Shown: positions 37,401 to 46,153 of the stretch, one piece after another
Layout of the letters: the number at the start of each line of letters is the position of its first letter
Numbering within the stretch: position 1 is the first letter of the stretch
From: Spirochaetaceae bacterium
GTDB taxonomy: Bacteria > Spirochaetota > Leptospiria > Leptospirales > Leptonemataceae
Length of the DNA stretch: 64,000 bases
Assembly: GCA_002730875.1 (NCBI GenBank)
Contig: PCBI01000017.1
Location: 1-64,000 of the forward strand
Reading direction: 5' to 3'
Program-made: the position numbers and the translations under genes
The notes under the pieces: generated by a model
What the model saw: the letters and a program-made list of their open reading frames with translations, nothing else
Databases searched by the model: none
What the model was told of the DNA's origin: nothing

Positions 37401-38577
37401 CAAGAGCCTCCCTGGATCGTTCCCGATCAGGAGGACTCTTGCCATCGGGGCCAAAAATGGACGGGAAATGCGAAGGCAGTATTCGCCCCAGAACGACATT
37501 TGCATCGGTGATTGTAGCCGGTCCGCCTTTTCCGTAGAAGGCCGGCCCCGGTGATGCTCCGGCGGAACGGGGCCCCACCAGAAGTCGAAGCCCGTCCCGT
37601 TGCAGAATGGAACCACCGCCCGAGGCTATGGTATGAATCTTCAGATGCGGCGCCTGAATCCGATAACCTCCGACTTCGCTGGTTTCGGCTCTTTCCAGTA
37701 TACCCTCGTAGGCGAATACATCTGTGGAAGTTCCGCCCATGTCGAATCCCACACAGCGGGGCGCTCCATATTTCTTGCTTAGAGTGGCCACAGCGTTTAC
37801 GCCGCCGGCGGGGCCGGAAAGCAAACTGTCTTTACCGCTGAATTCCTCGGCCGGAATCAGTGCGCCGGCCGATCCCATGAAATACACCGGCGCCGCGGTA
37901 GCTTGAATCAGATCCCTGGCATAGCTCTGAATGATGGGCCCCAGGGCTGCATCCACCAGACAGGTGTCGGCCCGGGCAACAGCTCCGGTTAAGGGACTGC
38001 TTTGATGCGAAAGATAGATCGGCAGTTCGGTTCGACTGCGAAGATACTCCAACGCCTGGAGCTCATGTTGCGGATTCTTCACCGAATGTAGAAAGACCAC
38101 GGCCAGGCAGTCCACATCCGAAGCCACGATCTCGTGCAGGGCCGAGTTCAGCGAAGAAAGACTCAACGGCTCCAGAACCTTGCCCTGGTAATTCATTCGC
38201 TCATCCACTTCCAGAGATTGGACAAAAAGCGGGGCCGGAAGCTTGATATTTAGAGCAAACAAATCGGGCCTACTCTGATAGCCAATTCGGGCAAGATCCC
38301 GGAAGCCCCGCGTGATCAGGAGGCCCACGCGCGAGATTTGATGCTCCAGAAGTGCGTTAGTTCCGATGGTCGTTCCCACACGGAGTTCGGTAATCCCCGG
38401 CAAGCCCTGCGCTTCCTCTCGCCGGAGAATTTGCTGTAGTCCGGCCTGCACCGGATCGCTGTATTCCGTAGAACTGGAGAGCAGCTTGTGGGTATGCATT
38501 GCGCCGGTAGGATCCAGCGCCACTATGTCGGTGAATGTCCCTCCCCGATCGGCAAAGAATTTCCATCCCGGTTGCAT
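34486..38577 (-). CDS. hydantoinase A/B fusion, 5-oxoprolinase type
   Basis: 1363 residues from the ATG at 38577 (MQPGWKFFADRGGTFTD), which fits the family start. An ATG at 38625 is also in frame. HyuA part: DRGGTFTD and GFDMGGTSTDVF phosphate loops, residues 10-530 and a C-terminal extension. HyuB part (about 760-1363): HLPDITVV, ARGHHADVGG and GNVETSQ, ending in GGAGYGYP. Together they make the ATP-dependent 5-oxo-L-prolinase of glutathione and cyclic peptide salvage. Several low-complexity Ser/Ala/Glu linkers (for instance between the halves) are unusual. Substrate by homology only; acetone carboxylase-like functions are excluded less firmly. Confidence 0.88.
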   Translation of the reverse strand: MQPGWKFFADRGGTFTDIVALDPTGAMHTHKLLSSSTEYSDPVQAGLQQILRREEAQGLPGITELRVGTTIGTNALLEHQISRVGLLITRGFRDLARIGYQSRPDLFALNIKLPAPLFVQSLEVDERMNYQGKVLEPLSLSSLNSALHEIVASDVDCLAVVFLHSVKNPQHELQALEYLRSRTELPIYLSHQSSPLTGAVARADTCLVDAALGPIIQSYARDLIQATAAPVYFMGSAGALIPAEEFSGKDSLLSGPAGGVNAVATLSKKYGAPRCVGFDMGGTSTDVFAYEGILERAETSEVGGYRIQAPHLKIHTIASGGGSILQRDGLRLLVGPRSAGASPGPAFYGKGGPATITDANVVLGRILPSHFPSIFGPDGKSPPDRERSREALAELLAEVGARNDAPPAEEDNLESSSVAAGLPATAGEPVARDVGHAGATEDQALEELAQGFLAIAAEQMAGAVRKMTVEQGRDPGKYVLVSFGGAGGQMACEVAHRAGIKRILFPSLAGLFSAVGIAATRHSELHTLASGEELVQGLELTRNELLALLEERKAAGRATAYNLELRVIPAGSDFSVSLFYDRWPEADLVARDFRERFSELYGYAPQGGETLGSALVECLDSDTFEIHEAAARLSSRVSMSASPDEKRRETVRIFDRTWMDAFLLRRSELEEGQRIAGPALISSDSDTVYIAPGWEGHVNRGGDLDVARDEREAPAHGSITLKAEASEEGADSDSASEPAASVSESTSGTTLEVEAEIHQRKLESIAIEMGVVLQKTARSVNIKERLDFSCAIFDGNGRILVSAPHIPVHLGSMQDSVQAIMPMLKNSDSLQSGFFVLNDPYRGGTHLPDITVVLPVFAGETGSEFSEGDALAPDAIGETSAREQESADSRKERLTPQYFLAARGHHADVGGVAPGSMPAASENISEEGILISPRFFLMNDLQPGAAVEELFRQGGARQPDTNRADLAAQVAACFRGKDLLARMGQYGGYSAAAREDYLRQAARFAVDRSLNDLLRNGPLDARIALDPTEDKAAKRIDGPEASRSDEPDASGAPGGAGAPEGLAATSPTSAWSISASAPSSMDQTNHARIDLQIRRQGNKVLFDFSDSSPPPVRNFQTPESVVRSAVLYSLYLLAGKSIPLNAGALDGVDIYTGDSFLKARYPMPVVAGNVETSQVLVDTILSACQALSPGPGTMNNFSFGNENYQYYETIGAGAGAGPGFAGASGVQCHMTNSRMTDPEILEARFPVILEEFSLRTGSGGAGEFFGGDGLIRQIRFLESMTASILSNRRISVAPGLLGGQAGKPGRNVQVTRDDVHTLGFCDTVRVNPGESIRIETPGGAGYGYPLETGRERAAHGAVSPDRP

Positions 38578-38623
38578 ATCCTTAAGTGATTGTTCCCCAG
38601 ACACAGTCCAGTCCCTTTGGTTC

Positions 38624-39652
38624 ATGGCAATCCAGGATTTACCGTCAGGCTTCGCACAGTCGAAACGCAATGCGCTTCTGTCAGTTCTTACTCTGCACTT
38701 GCTGCCGGCGATACTCTTCCTACCGACGCCCGGTTGCGGGCCTACAGAATCCGTGGCTTCCGATCAATTCAGCTTTCAAGTAAGATTAGACGAAAGCATG
38801 CTTCAGTTTTGTAAGCGAATGGAAAACTCGCAAGGCCCCTCATGTGACGAACTGGACCTTGCTGCCGCATCTATGCCCGAACATCCCCTGCTTTTTCCAG
38901 CGGTTTCCGCCGGTCAGCTTCCGCCTCAAAAGCGGTCCATTCGCAATCTGATTCGATTTGAAGGTCTTCTGACGCCCGGAGATCATCAGATTCCATTGAA
39001 GCAAGATCGGGCACAACAGGCGAAGGAACTCCTGGGATATGTGCTCCAATCAGCGCAGGATCGGTTCAATAGGCTGGAACAGAAGGCTGAAGCGCCCGAT
39101 GCTTCCAACAACACCAGCGATCCCACCACCAGGCAGCGTCACAGTCCGGGGAGCAAAAAAACTCTTACGCAAAGAGAACGAATCATTCTGGCAAGCATAG
39201 TAGAAAAGGAGGCCGTGAGTAACCGCAACTATGACCGAGTGGCTGCCGTCTTTCTGAACCGTTTAGACGGAAAACAGGCTCTGGGAAGCTGCCCCACCGT
39301 AGAGTACGGACTGGGTTACCATCGGCCCTTTCTGCTATTCAAGGATCTGGAGTTACAATCCGACTACAATGTTTACAAACGAGCCGGATTGCCGCCCACT
39401 CCTATCGCACAGTTTTCCGACGAAGCTTATCTGGCGGTTCTAAATCCGGCCAACACCGAAGACATCTTTTTCGTATACGATTGGACCACCGGGAATTTGC
39501 ATTTCGCAGTGGAATATCGCGATCATAAGACGAATGCGGCAAGAGCTAGAGCGAATTTCATTTCGAAATACGGCAAATCGCCCATGTATCAAAGGTTTGA
39601 TAACCTGTATTACGAGGATTTACCGGAAGACGAATACAGGAAAGGCGATTGA
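38624..39652 (+). CDS. mltG: MltG-like endolytic transglycosylase
   Basis: 342 residues from the ATG at 38624. The YceG/MltG domain is shown by IILASIVEKEAV (catalytic Glu), AAVFLNRL, SCPTVEYGLGY, SDYNVYKRAGLPPTPIAQF and DIFFVYDWTTGNLHFA. It cleaves nascent glycan strands at the inner membrane to set their length. The N-terminus has a signal segment with a lipobox-like TPGC near residue 40, unlike the simple TM anchor of E. coli MltG, so it may be a lipoprotein. The first two codons overlap the alternative divergent oxoprolinase start as CATG. Confidence 0.92.
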   Translation: MAIQDLPSGFAQSKRNALLSVLTLHLLPAILFLPTPGCGPTESVASDQFSFQVRLDESMLQFCKRMENSQGPSCDELDLAAASMPEHPLLFPAVSAGQLPPQKRSIRNLIRFEGLLTPGDHQIPLKQDRAQQAKELLGYVLQSAQDRFNRLEQKAEAPDASNNTSDPTTRQRHSPGSKKTLTQRERIILASIVEKEAVSNRNYDRVAAVFLNRLDGKQALGSCPTVEYGLGYHRPFLLFKDLELQSDYNVYKRAGLPPTPIAQFSDEAYLAVLNPANTEDIFFVYDWTTGNLHFAVEYRDHKTNAARARANFISKYGKSPMYQRFDNLYYEDLPEDEYRKGD

Positions 39653-39688
39653 CAGCGAATTCTTTTTCTGGTTCACTAACAAGGTCAC

Positions 39689-41893
39689 ATGAAGCAAAGA
39701 ATCCTTGTAGTAGCCAATAGACTCCCCGTTGCCATTCAAGTCACAGAACGCTCTTTTCATTTTCAGCCCAGCCCGGGCGGCCTGGCCAGCGCACTCAGCG
39801 CTTTAAATGATTCCTACGAATTGATGTGGATCGGCTGGCCTGGCGAAGTGGATCTTTCCATGATCCAGCCTGAAAACATTTCGGCAGAGCTCAAAAAGGA
39901 ATACAATGCTTCCGCCATCTTTCTAACAAGGCGTCAGCTGAATCGCTTCTACTTTGGATTCTCAAACCGGGTATTATGGCCGGTTCTACACTATTTGCCC
40001 ACGCACATTGATTATGACGAAAAGGACTTTCGGGTCTACAGGGAAGTTAACCGGGTATTTGCGGATCGAATCATTGAGGAGCTGCAGCAAGGAAATACCG
40101 AAGACATTGTATGGGTTCATGATTATCAGCTAATGCTTGTACCGTCCATGGTGCGCGAAAAGATCCCGGAAGCGCGCATCGGCTTCTTTTTACACACGCC
40201 TTTTCCTTCCTCCGAGATGTTTCGCGCGCTCCCGTATCGGGAGGAGCTCCTGAAGGGGCTTCTGGGCGCCAATCTCATCGGATTCCAGACTCACAGCGGT
40301 TTAAGACACTTTCGCAGTAGCCTGTTGCACATCCTGGGCATCGATTCAGAGATTAATCGAATCGATATGGAAGATCATAGCGTAATGATCGGAGCTTACC
40401 CCATTTCCGTGGACCCGCAGAAGATTGAATCCACCATGGAAGATCCGGACTTTGAAGAAGATCTAAAGATCGTTCGGCAAATCAAGAAAGGGCGAAAGAT
40501 GATCCTGAGTGTGGATCGTCTGGATTACACGAAAGGCATCCCGGAAAGACTCAGCGCCTATAAGAAATTCCTGGAACGGAATCCAGAGAAAGCCGCAGAG
40601 GTGGTTCTGGTACAGGTAGCGGTTCCATCCCGAACGAAAATCCCGGACTACAGGCATCTAAAGGATCAGGTAGAAGTAATCGTCATGGATATCATCGAAG
40701 CCCATGAAACCCTGCCCGATTCCCCCATTCAATTCATGTATCGATCTTTGCCCTTTCGACGTCTGGCAGCGTTCTACCGCGAAGCGGACGTCGCTCTGGT
40801 CACCCCCTATTTCGACGGTATGAACCTGGTGGCCAAAGAGTACGTGGCGGTAAAGAAGGATCACGGCGCGCTAATCTTGAGCGAATTGGCAGGCGCCGCT
40901 TCAGAACTGGGAGAAGCGATTATAATCAACCCCTGGAATCGGGATCAGATTTCCGATGCGCTGGAATCGGCCCTGGAATTGAGTCAGGATGAATGCACCC
41001 GTAGAATGACTGCCATGTACGAACGGGTGAAAAGGAACAATGTACATTACTGGTCCAACTCCTTTCTGGAGGATATGATTCGCAGCACCCAGGAGTATGC
41101 GGACCGACACGGACCGGTGATGCCTCTGAATGTGCAGAAGCGAAATGAGCTGAAAGAGCAGTTTCAGGAGTCCAGCAAAAGGCTTCTACTTCTGGACTAC
41201 GATGGCACCCTGGCCGAGATCCAGAACCTGCCTCTGGCGGCCGCGCCGGATCAGGAACTCCGCGAAATCATGGAGCGTATCACCAAACTGCCGGACACAG
41301 ACATAGCCATTGTAACCGGCAGAAAGCGTCAGGAAATTGAGGACTGGATGGGCAAGTACCCGGTGATCATTTCCGCTGAACACGGGCTCTGGGTGCGTAT
41401 GGTGGGCGAAGACTGGCAGAAGCAACTTTCCGAAAGTCATGACCTGGACTGGCTGGGCACCGTTGAAGACATCTTTGAGCAGTTTAATCTAAAGACCCCC
41501 GGTAGCTTCACAGAGAAGAAAGAGGCGGCTCTGGCCTGGCACTACAGACTTAGCGACCCCACCTTCGGAAAATGGCAGGCCCGCGAACTGGTGATGCATT
41601 TGAAGAATATGCTTTCGGGGGCACCACTGGATGTCCTGGACGGCAAGAGCGTGATCGAAGTGCGGGTTCAGGGCATTCATAAAGGTAACATCATTCCGTT
41701 TCTGGAAACCCAGAATCGCAGCTATGATTTCCATCTGGCCGCAGGCGACGATGCTACCGACGAACATCTATTCCAGGCAATCCCGGCTGATGGGTGGTCC
41801 ATCAAGATTGGGGCCGGTTACACTCATGCCCATTACAGGCTAAACGGTGTCCGTGACTTCCGCGGATTGCTGAAATTCATTGCAGAAGATTGA
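39689..41893 (+). CDS. bifunctional trehalose-6-phosphate synthase/phosphatase
   Basis: 734 residues. Residues 1-465 form an OtsA-type GT20 domain: VVANRLPVAI, SPGGLASAL, VWVHDYQLMLVP, GFFLHTPFPSSEMFRALP, VDRLDYTKGIPER and the MNLVAKEYVA donor site. Residues 485-734 form an OtsB-type HAD phosphatase with LLLDYDGTLAE (nucleophile and acid Asp), VTGRKR, the Lys motif and GDDATDEHLF. It makes trehalose from UDP- or ADP-glucose and glucose-6-phosphate in one chain, useful for osmoprotection. Start ATG with AAGG ribosome site; terminator follows. Confidence 0.97.
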   Translation: MKQRILVVANRLPVAIQVTERSFHFQPSPGGLASALSALNDSYELMWIGWPGEVDLSMIQPENISAELKKEYNASAIFLTRRQLNRFYFGFSNRVLWPVLHYLPTHIDYDEKDFRVYREVNRVFADRIIEELQQGNTEDIVWVHDYQLMLVPSMVREKIPEARIGFFLHTPFPSSEMFRALPYREELLKGLLGANLIGFQTHSGLRHFRSSLLHILGIDSEINRIDMEDHSVMIGAYPISVDPQKIESTMEDPDFEEDLKIVRQIKKGRKMILSVDRLDYTKGIPERLSAYKKFLERNPEKAAEVVLVQVAVPSRTKIPDYRHLKDQVEVIVMDIIEAHETLPDSPIQFMYRSLPFRRLAAFYREADVALVTPYFDGMNLVAKEYVAVKKDHGALILSELAGAASELGEAIIINPWNRDQISDALESALELSQDECTRRMTAMYERVKRNNVHYWSNSFLEDMIRSTQEYADRHGPVMPLNVQKRNELKEQFQESSKRLLLLDYDGTLAEIQNLPLAAAPDQELREIMERITKLPDTDIAIVTGRKRQEIEDWMGKYPVIISAEHGLWVRMVGEDWQKQLSESHDLDWLGTVEDIFEQFNLKTPGSFTEKKEAALAWHYRLSDPTFGKWQARELVMHLKNMLSGAPLDVLDGKSVIEVRVQGIHKGNIIPFLETQNRSYDFHLAAGDDATDEHLFQAIPADGWSIKIGAGYTHAHYRLNGVRDFRGLLKFIAED

Positions 41894-41908
41894 ATTTTTC
41901 TCCGTCCA

Positions 41909-41931
41909 ACCCTGACAGGGTGTAATTTTTT
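41909..41931 (+). terminator. intrinsic terminator of the trehalose gene
   Basis: ACCCT-GAC-AGGGT hairpin at 41909-41921 followed by GTAATTTTTT, 15 bases beyond the stop codon. Confidence 0.6.
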
Positions 41932-42040
41932 CTTGATTTGCCACGCACTATACCCTTAATATGACACTGTGTCACATTTCTTAATCCTCCGGGTATAGAA
42001 GAGTGGCACATAATGTCGGGATTTCCGCACCCCGCACGTT

Positions 42041-42424
42041 GGCGCGAGCAGGATGTTCGCAAGGGCCGAAGGCCCGCATAAAGAACCACGGGAGGACGGC
42101 TACAATACGTAGGCGACCGAGCGGACCACAAAATGCGTAGCATTTTGACGCGAACACGATGTTCGCAAGGGCCGAAGGCCCGTACAAAGAACCACGTGAG
42201 GACGGCTACAATACGTAGGCGACCGAGCGTACCACCAAAACGCGAAGCGTTTTGGTGCGAACAGGATGTTCGCAAGGGCCGAAGGCCCGCACAAAGAACA
42301 ACGTGAGGACGGCTACAATACGTAGGCGACCGAGCGGACCACAAAATGCGTAGCATTTTGACGCGAACAGGATGTTCGCAAGGGCCGAAGGCCCGCACAA
42401 AGAACCACGTGAGGACGGCTACAG
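42041..42424. repeat. array of about 3.6 hairpin-rich 106-bp tandem repeats
   Basis: Units start at 42041, 42147, 42254 and 42360 (periods 106, 107, 106; the fourth is cut short after about 65 bases). Each holds a GCGAACA-GGA-TGTTCGC hairpin (42044-42060 in copy 1, with one G-U), a GGGCC-GAA-GGCCC hairpin (42063-42075), and a small CTAC/GTAG hairpin. A third main hairpin is CAAAATGC-GTA-GCATTTTG in copies 1 and 3 (42129-42147, 42342-42360), but CACCAAAACGC-GAA-GCGTTTTGGTG in copy 2 (42233-42257), so both arms changed together. All main loops are three bases. The array ends 39 bases before the SGNH hydrolase ATG. Long minus-strand frames across it change frame at each unit and are not genes. 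Confidence 0.9.
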
Positions 42425-42463
42425 GATGTAGCCGCCGCAACGTACCTATACGGAGGAGTGTAT

Positions 42464-43726
42464 ATGAAACTGGGTCGATGGATTGTGGCCGCCCTACTGG
42501 TAAGTGCCACTTCAATTTCTGCTCAGTCTGTGTCCGAGTTGTTTAAGCGACCGGCTGTTATGGGCGATTCCCTGTCTCAGGGTTTCTATGGCGTAACAGT
42601 TGAAAAGAAGACACAGAACTGGGCCTATCCTGTCGTTGTATCCAAACAAGCCGGATCCAATGTATATTATAATGAACTAAAAGGTCCCTATGCGAACCTG
42701 GAAGATGTGCTGAAAGGCGATTGCGGAGTCTTCTGCCTGGCATCTTCTGTGCTCGGCGGGAACGATAAAACCTACAGCCTTCCTACCCATGCCGGTATTA
42801 CTGGTGGCGAGTATACTTCTGCGCTGCGAACCAGCGGCAAATGTGAAGATATCTACGCCAAGAAATGGGTAAAGGACTGGTACTGGAAAAAGTGGTACTG
42901 GTACACATATCGATGGGTGCAGGTTTCTGACTGCCAGAAGCCAGATAAATTCCACCAGTTCGGACTGCGCGATGCAGGTACTCAGATCCAGGTAATGGAA
43001 AAAGTGAAGCCCAGCTTCGTATTCGCCTCAGTGGGCGCCAACCACGTTCTCTGTACTGCGCTGAGCACTACTCTGGACTGCCTGGATGAAGCTCGTTTCA
43101 AAAGAGATGTGGCTGAAGTAATGCGTCGCCTGGACAACATAGGCACCATTAAAGGCGGAAGCATCTTCACCGTGCCCAATGTAACTTCCATCTATTATCT
43201 GGAGCGCTACAACGATCCGCAGGGTAGAGCAAACTACACCGGACTAAAAGCTTTCTATCGAACCGGCGTTTCCAGCCCGAACCATGTTCTGGATGCAGGC
43301 GAAGTGAATACTATCACTAACTTCCTGACCATGCTGAACAATGAGCTTCGTCGCCAGGCGGCAGCGCGAAACTACGCCCTGACCGATGCAGAAGCAATTT
43401 TTGCCGACATCAAAGAAAACGGACGTCCCATTCGTCATTCCAGCGGATGGAGCCCGGGAAACGCTGGAGCTAACTGGCCTCTTCCTGGAAAGCCCGGAGT
43501 ATTTGGTCTGGACGGAGTGCACCCGAACCGATACGGACACACAGTTCTGGCGAACGAGTTGATCAAAGACATCAACCGTCAGTACAACGTAAACATTCCT
43601 CAGGCTAGCGAATACGCCGCCTGGTATTACGATTCCCTGAACAGAAACCCTGTAGATCTGAAGCGCTGGCTGAGCGACAGTATCGTAGGTCAGGCTATCT
43701 CCTGGATCATCAACATCTTCGTTTGA
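42464..43726 (+). CDS. secreted SGNH/GDSL hydrolase
   Basis: 420 residues from the ATG at 42464, preferred to a GTG two codons upstream because a GGAGGAG ribosome site ends 5 bases before it. Signal peptide ending SISAQ. SGNH blocks: GDSLSQG (nucleophile Ser), VGANHVLC, and [10 protein letters not shown] (Asp and His). It probably cleaves lipid or ester substrates outside the cell membrane. An aromatic-rich insert at about residues 131-158 ([21 protein letters not shown]) bracketed by Cys is unusual and may contact membranes. Preceded by the hairpin repeat array. Confidence 0.9.
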   Translation: MKLGRWIVAALLVSATSISAQSVSELFKRPAVMGDSLSQGFYGVTVEKKTQNWAYPVVVSKQAGSNVYYNELKGPYANLEDVLKGDCGVFCLASSVLGGNDKTYSLPTHAGITGGEYTSALRTSGKCEDIYAKKWVKDWYWKKWYWYTYRWVQVSDCQKPDKFHQFGLRDAGTQIQVMEKVKPSFVFASVGANHVLCTALSTTLDCLDEARFKRDVAEVMRRLDNIGTIKGGSIFTVPNVTSIYYLERYNDPQGRANYTGLKAFYRTGVSSPNHVLDAGEVNTITNFLTMLNNELRRQAAARNYALTDAEAIFADIKENGRPIRHSSGWSPGNAGANWPLPGKPGVFGLDGVHPNRYGHTVLANELIKDINRQYNVNIPQASEYAAWYYDSLNRNPVDLKRWLSDSIVGQAISWIINIFV

Positions 43727-43748
43727 TCCTGATTTCAGCCTGATATTG

Positions 43749-43780
43749 GCCCGGCTTCCTCTGGTGGCCGGGCTTTTTTT
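43749..43780 (+). terminator. strong intrinsic terminator of the SGNH hydrolase gene
   Basis: GCCCGGC at 43749 pairs with GCCGGGC ending at 43773, followed by seven T. 23 bases after the stop codon. Confidence 0.85.
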
Positions 43781-43832
43781 ATCTTTGACTCATAACCCAA
43801 CTTGTGACTAAATCCTGCTTTAGAGGTAAGAA

Positions 43833-44501
43833 ATGCCCAAATCTAGAATCTATATAATTGTAGCTGTAGTGGCCGTTCTTCTGGTGGCCATCATCTGGCT
43901 TCTTTCGTCCCCTGGAGACAAGAAAGAAGACATCGTAGAGGGTCCTGGCGGAACTCCTCCCCGGGAATCCTTTGATAGAGATCCCTCCGGTCTGGAATGG
44001 CCCGATGCCCCTGCCCCGGAAATTTCCGCCGAAGAGATTCGTCGACTCTGGCCCGATCTGTATTTGCCGCGTCCGGACCGCGAAGAAGTGGCCCGACAGT
44101 GGAAGGAGTTCGCGGACAAACACCCGGATAACCTGTACATACCCAACCGATTCCAGGCCCCGCTTACCGAGGACCAGGAGAAGCAAAGAAGACAAACCCT
44201 GGATCTGGTCTCTTCCGTGGAGTCCAGACTGGCCGCCAATCAGGCAAAAGCCCGTTCCGCTGAGCCGGGAGAGGACGGTCCGGATGCTCCGGAAGAACCG
44301 GATGTAACCCCGCAGGAGCAAAGGCAGTATTTTCAGTACCGCATCAAGGAACTGGAATCCCGGATTCAGCTGATTGAGTATTTTATCAACAACGGCGAAC
44401 CGGATGACCAGCAACGCAAACTGGCAGCGGAAGAAATTAAGGGCTGGCAAAAAGAGGTGGAAGAATACAAAGAAGTAATGGAAAGGATTCCGGAGGAATA
44501 A
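43833..44501 (+). CDS. membrane-anchored helical protein, unknown function
   Basis: 222 residues with an N-terminal membrane anchor (residues 6-24, IYIIVAVVAVLLVAIIWLL). The rest is charged: a Pro-rich linker, an acidic helix block with repeated WPD and WKEF, and C-terminal helices of coiled-coil type ending in IPEE. AGAGG ribosome site before the ATG. It ends 9 bases before the HEAT-repeat lipoprotein gene, so the two probably form an operon. No family recognised. Confidence 0.7.
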   Translation: MPKSRIYIIVAVVAVLLVAIIWLLSSPGDKKEDIVEGPGGTPPRESFDRDPSGLEWPDAPAPEISAEEIRRLWPDLYLPRPDREEVARQWKEFADKHPDNLYIPNRFQAPLTEDQEKQRRQTLDLVSSVESRLAANQAKARSAEPGEDGPDAPEEPDVTPQEQRQYFQYRIKELESRIQLIEYFINNGEPDDQQRKLAAEEIKGWQKEVEEYKEVMERIPEE

Positions 44502-44510
44502 ACCACCTTT

Positions 44511-46088
44511 ATGCGCGTACAGAGGATTATCGTTGTTTTGCTGATGCTCGGATGGCTGTTTCATTGCGGTCCGGAAAAACCGGACCAGGTACCGGAAAGC
44601 GAGGTGCCCTACACCTCGCTAAAGACTCTGGAAGAGGTAAAAAGCGACCTGTCTTCCGATGTCTGGTCCACTCGTAGCACAGCCATACTTGCTGCCATCG
44701 ATGGGAACCATCGGGAAGTGATTCCCACTCTGTACGAGCTCTTCAAATCGGATGAGCATGCAGCGGTACGACAAACCGCAGCCCTGGCTCTTGCGGATTT
44801 TGGCGAGAAGGCGGCAGCTCCGCTGATAGCGGCTCGACTCAAGAATCCCAACGGCGAGAACCCTACCTTCTTGCTGGATGCTTTGACACGACTGGGGGTG
44901 GCCTCCACGGCCCCTATCGTCGTGGAGTATCTGGGACACGAAAATCATTCGGTGCGACTGCAGGCCGTTCGCGCTCTGGAAATCATGAAGGCCACGGCTA
45001 TGGGTCCGCGTATTCTTGCCCAGGTACAATCTTTAAAGGACCCGGATCCGGACGTGCAGAGAGCGTATATCATGGCTCTGGGCAAGGTTCACTACGCAGG
45101 GGCTGGCGCCTATCTTCTGCAACTGGCAAAACAACTGGATAGCGGGCCCAATCTGGCGGCCACCTATCTGGCCCTGGGGCGCGTCGATTATCATCCGGCC
45201 ACGCCCGAGCTAATCGCAGCCCTGGACCGAGAATTTGTAAAGGGTAGAGAAAATGCCCTGCAAGCAACGCTGGAGATTGCGGATCCCCGGGCGCCCGCAC
45301 TCGCTTTTCCGCTAATCAAAAATGAGCGGAGAGACAGTCGATTCGCGGCGGCGGAGATCATCGCCACTATTCCTGATCCGTCCCTCAACGATAAACTACT
45401 GAGTCTTCTGGACGGCGAAAGCGACATTGCAGTGGCCCCGGCCGCCTATGCGTTGGGTCGTCGTAAACTGGCAGTAGCGCGCGTTCCCATCGAGAAGGCC
45501 CTGGGAAATCAGGAATTGCCGGACCGGGAAACCATCGCCCGCGCTCTGGGATGGCTGGGCAACAAAGAGTCCGTACCCGTTCTTCTGGAAGTTCTAAAAG
45601 AAGACGAAGGCGAAGGCCGATACGGCGCCGCCTGGGCTCTGGGAATCCTGGAAGCGCGAGAGGCGTTACCTGATCTAATGCAGGCGGCCAGGTCTTCGGA
45701 TGAAAGACTGGCCATGATTTCTGTTGAAGCTATCGGAATGATGCACGATCCATCCACGCTCTCCTTTTTGACCACAGTGGCGGAAAGAGATTCCGCTTCG
45801 CGCTTCATGGCCATTGATGCCATTGGGCAAATCCCCGGGCCGGAAGCCCTCAAGCGTTTGCAGGAATTGGCGGATTCCCGCGACGAAAAGCAGAAACAGG
45901 CGGCCATCAGGGCCCTGCGGTACAGGGATGAGCCAGAAGTTGTCACCATATTGATCGAGACTTTGCGCGAAACGGATACGGAGAGCACATCGGCTTCCAT
46001 GATCTACACGCTCCTACAGGAAAAGACCGATCAAGAGTATTATACCAGGAATCAATGGCTGTACTGGTACGATGAAGTCCGAAAATAA
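44511..46088 (+). CDS. HEAT-repeat lipoprotein
   Basis: 525 residues. Signal segment with lipobox-like LFHC, so probably lipid anchored. From about residue 45 to the end it is an all-helical solenoid of HEAT/PBS-type repeats, for example AVRQTAALALADFGEKAAAPLI, SVRLQAVRALEIM, GRYGAAWALGILEAREALPDLM (shortened) and QKQAAIRALRYR. Such solenoids bind protein partners. It follows the membrane-anchored helical gene by 9 bases, pointing to a shared envelope complex. The terminator lies 10 bases after the stop. Confidence 0.88.
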   Translation: MRVQRIIVVLLMLGWLFHCGPEKPDQVPESEVPYTSLKTLEEVKSDLSSDVWSTRSTAILAAIDGNHREVIPTLYELFKSDEHAAVRQTAALALADFGEKAAAPLIAARLKNPNGENPTFLLDALTRLGVASTAPIVVEYLGHENHSVRLQAVRALEIMKATAMGPRILAQVQSLKDPDPDVQRAYIMALGKVHYAGAGAYLLQLAKQLDSGPNLAATYLALGRVDYHPATPELIAALDREFVKGRENALQATLEIADPRAPALAFPLIKNERRDSRFAAAEIIATIPDPSLNDKLLSLLDGESDIAVAPAAYALGRRKLAVARVPIEKALGNQELPDRETIARALGWLGNKESVPVLLEVLKEDEGEGRYGAAWALGILEAREALPDLMQAARSSDERLAMISVEAIGMMHDPSTLSFLTTVAERDSASRFMAIDAIGQIPGPEALKRLQELADSRDEKQKQAAIRALRYRDEPEVVTILIETLRETDTESTSASMIYTLLQEKTDQEYYTRNQWLYWYDEVRK

Positions 46089-46097
46089 TCGGGCCCG

Positions 46098-46150
46098 GGC
46101 CCTGTTTCCTTCCCTGGACTTCGTACCGGAATACAGGGCCTTCTTTTTCT
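46098..46150 (+). terminator. intrinsic terminator of the HEAT-repeat operon
   Basis: GGCCCTGT (from 46098) pairs with ACAGGGCC ending at 46140 across a 27-base loop, followed by TTCTTTTTCT. Confidence 0.65.
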
Positions 46151-46153
46151 CCT

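Noticed and set aside
42041..42424. CRISPR array
   Set aside because: The units are contiguous 106-bp repeats with no spacers, far longer than CRISPR repeats, and there are no cas genes.
41877..42515. Long minus-strand open frames of up to 212 residues across the hairpin array
   Set aside because: Because the period is 106-107, each unit shifts the frame. The frames are simple translations of the repeat and have no ribosome site or conserved protein character.
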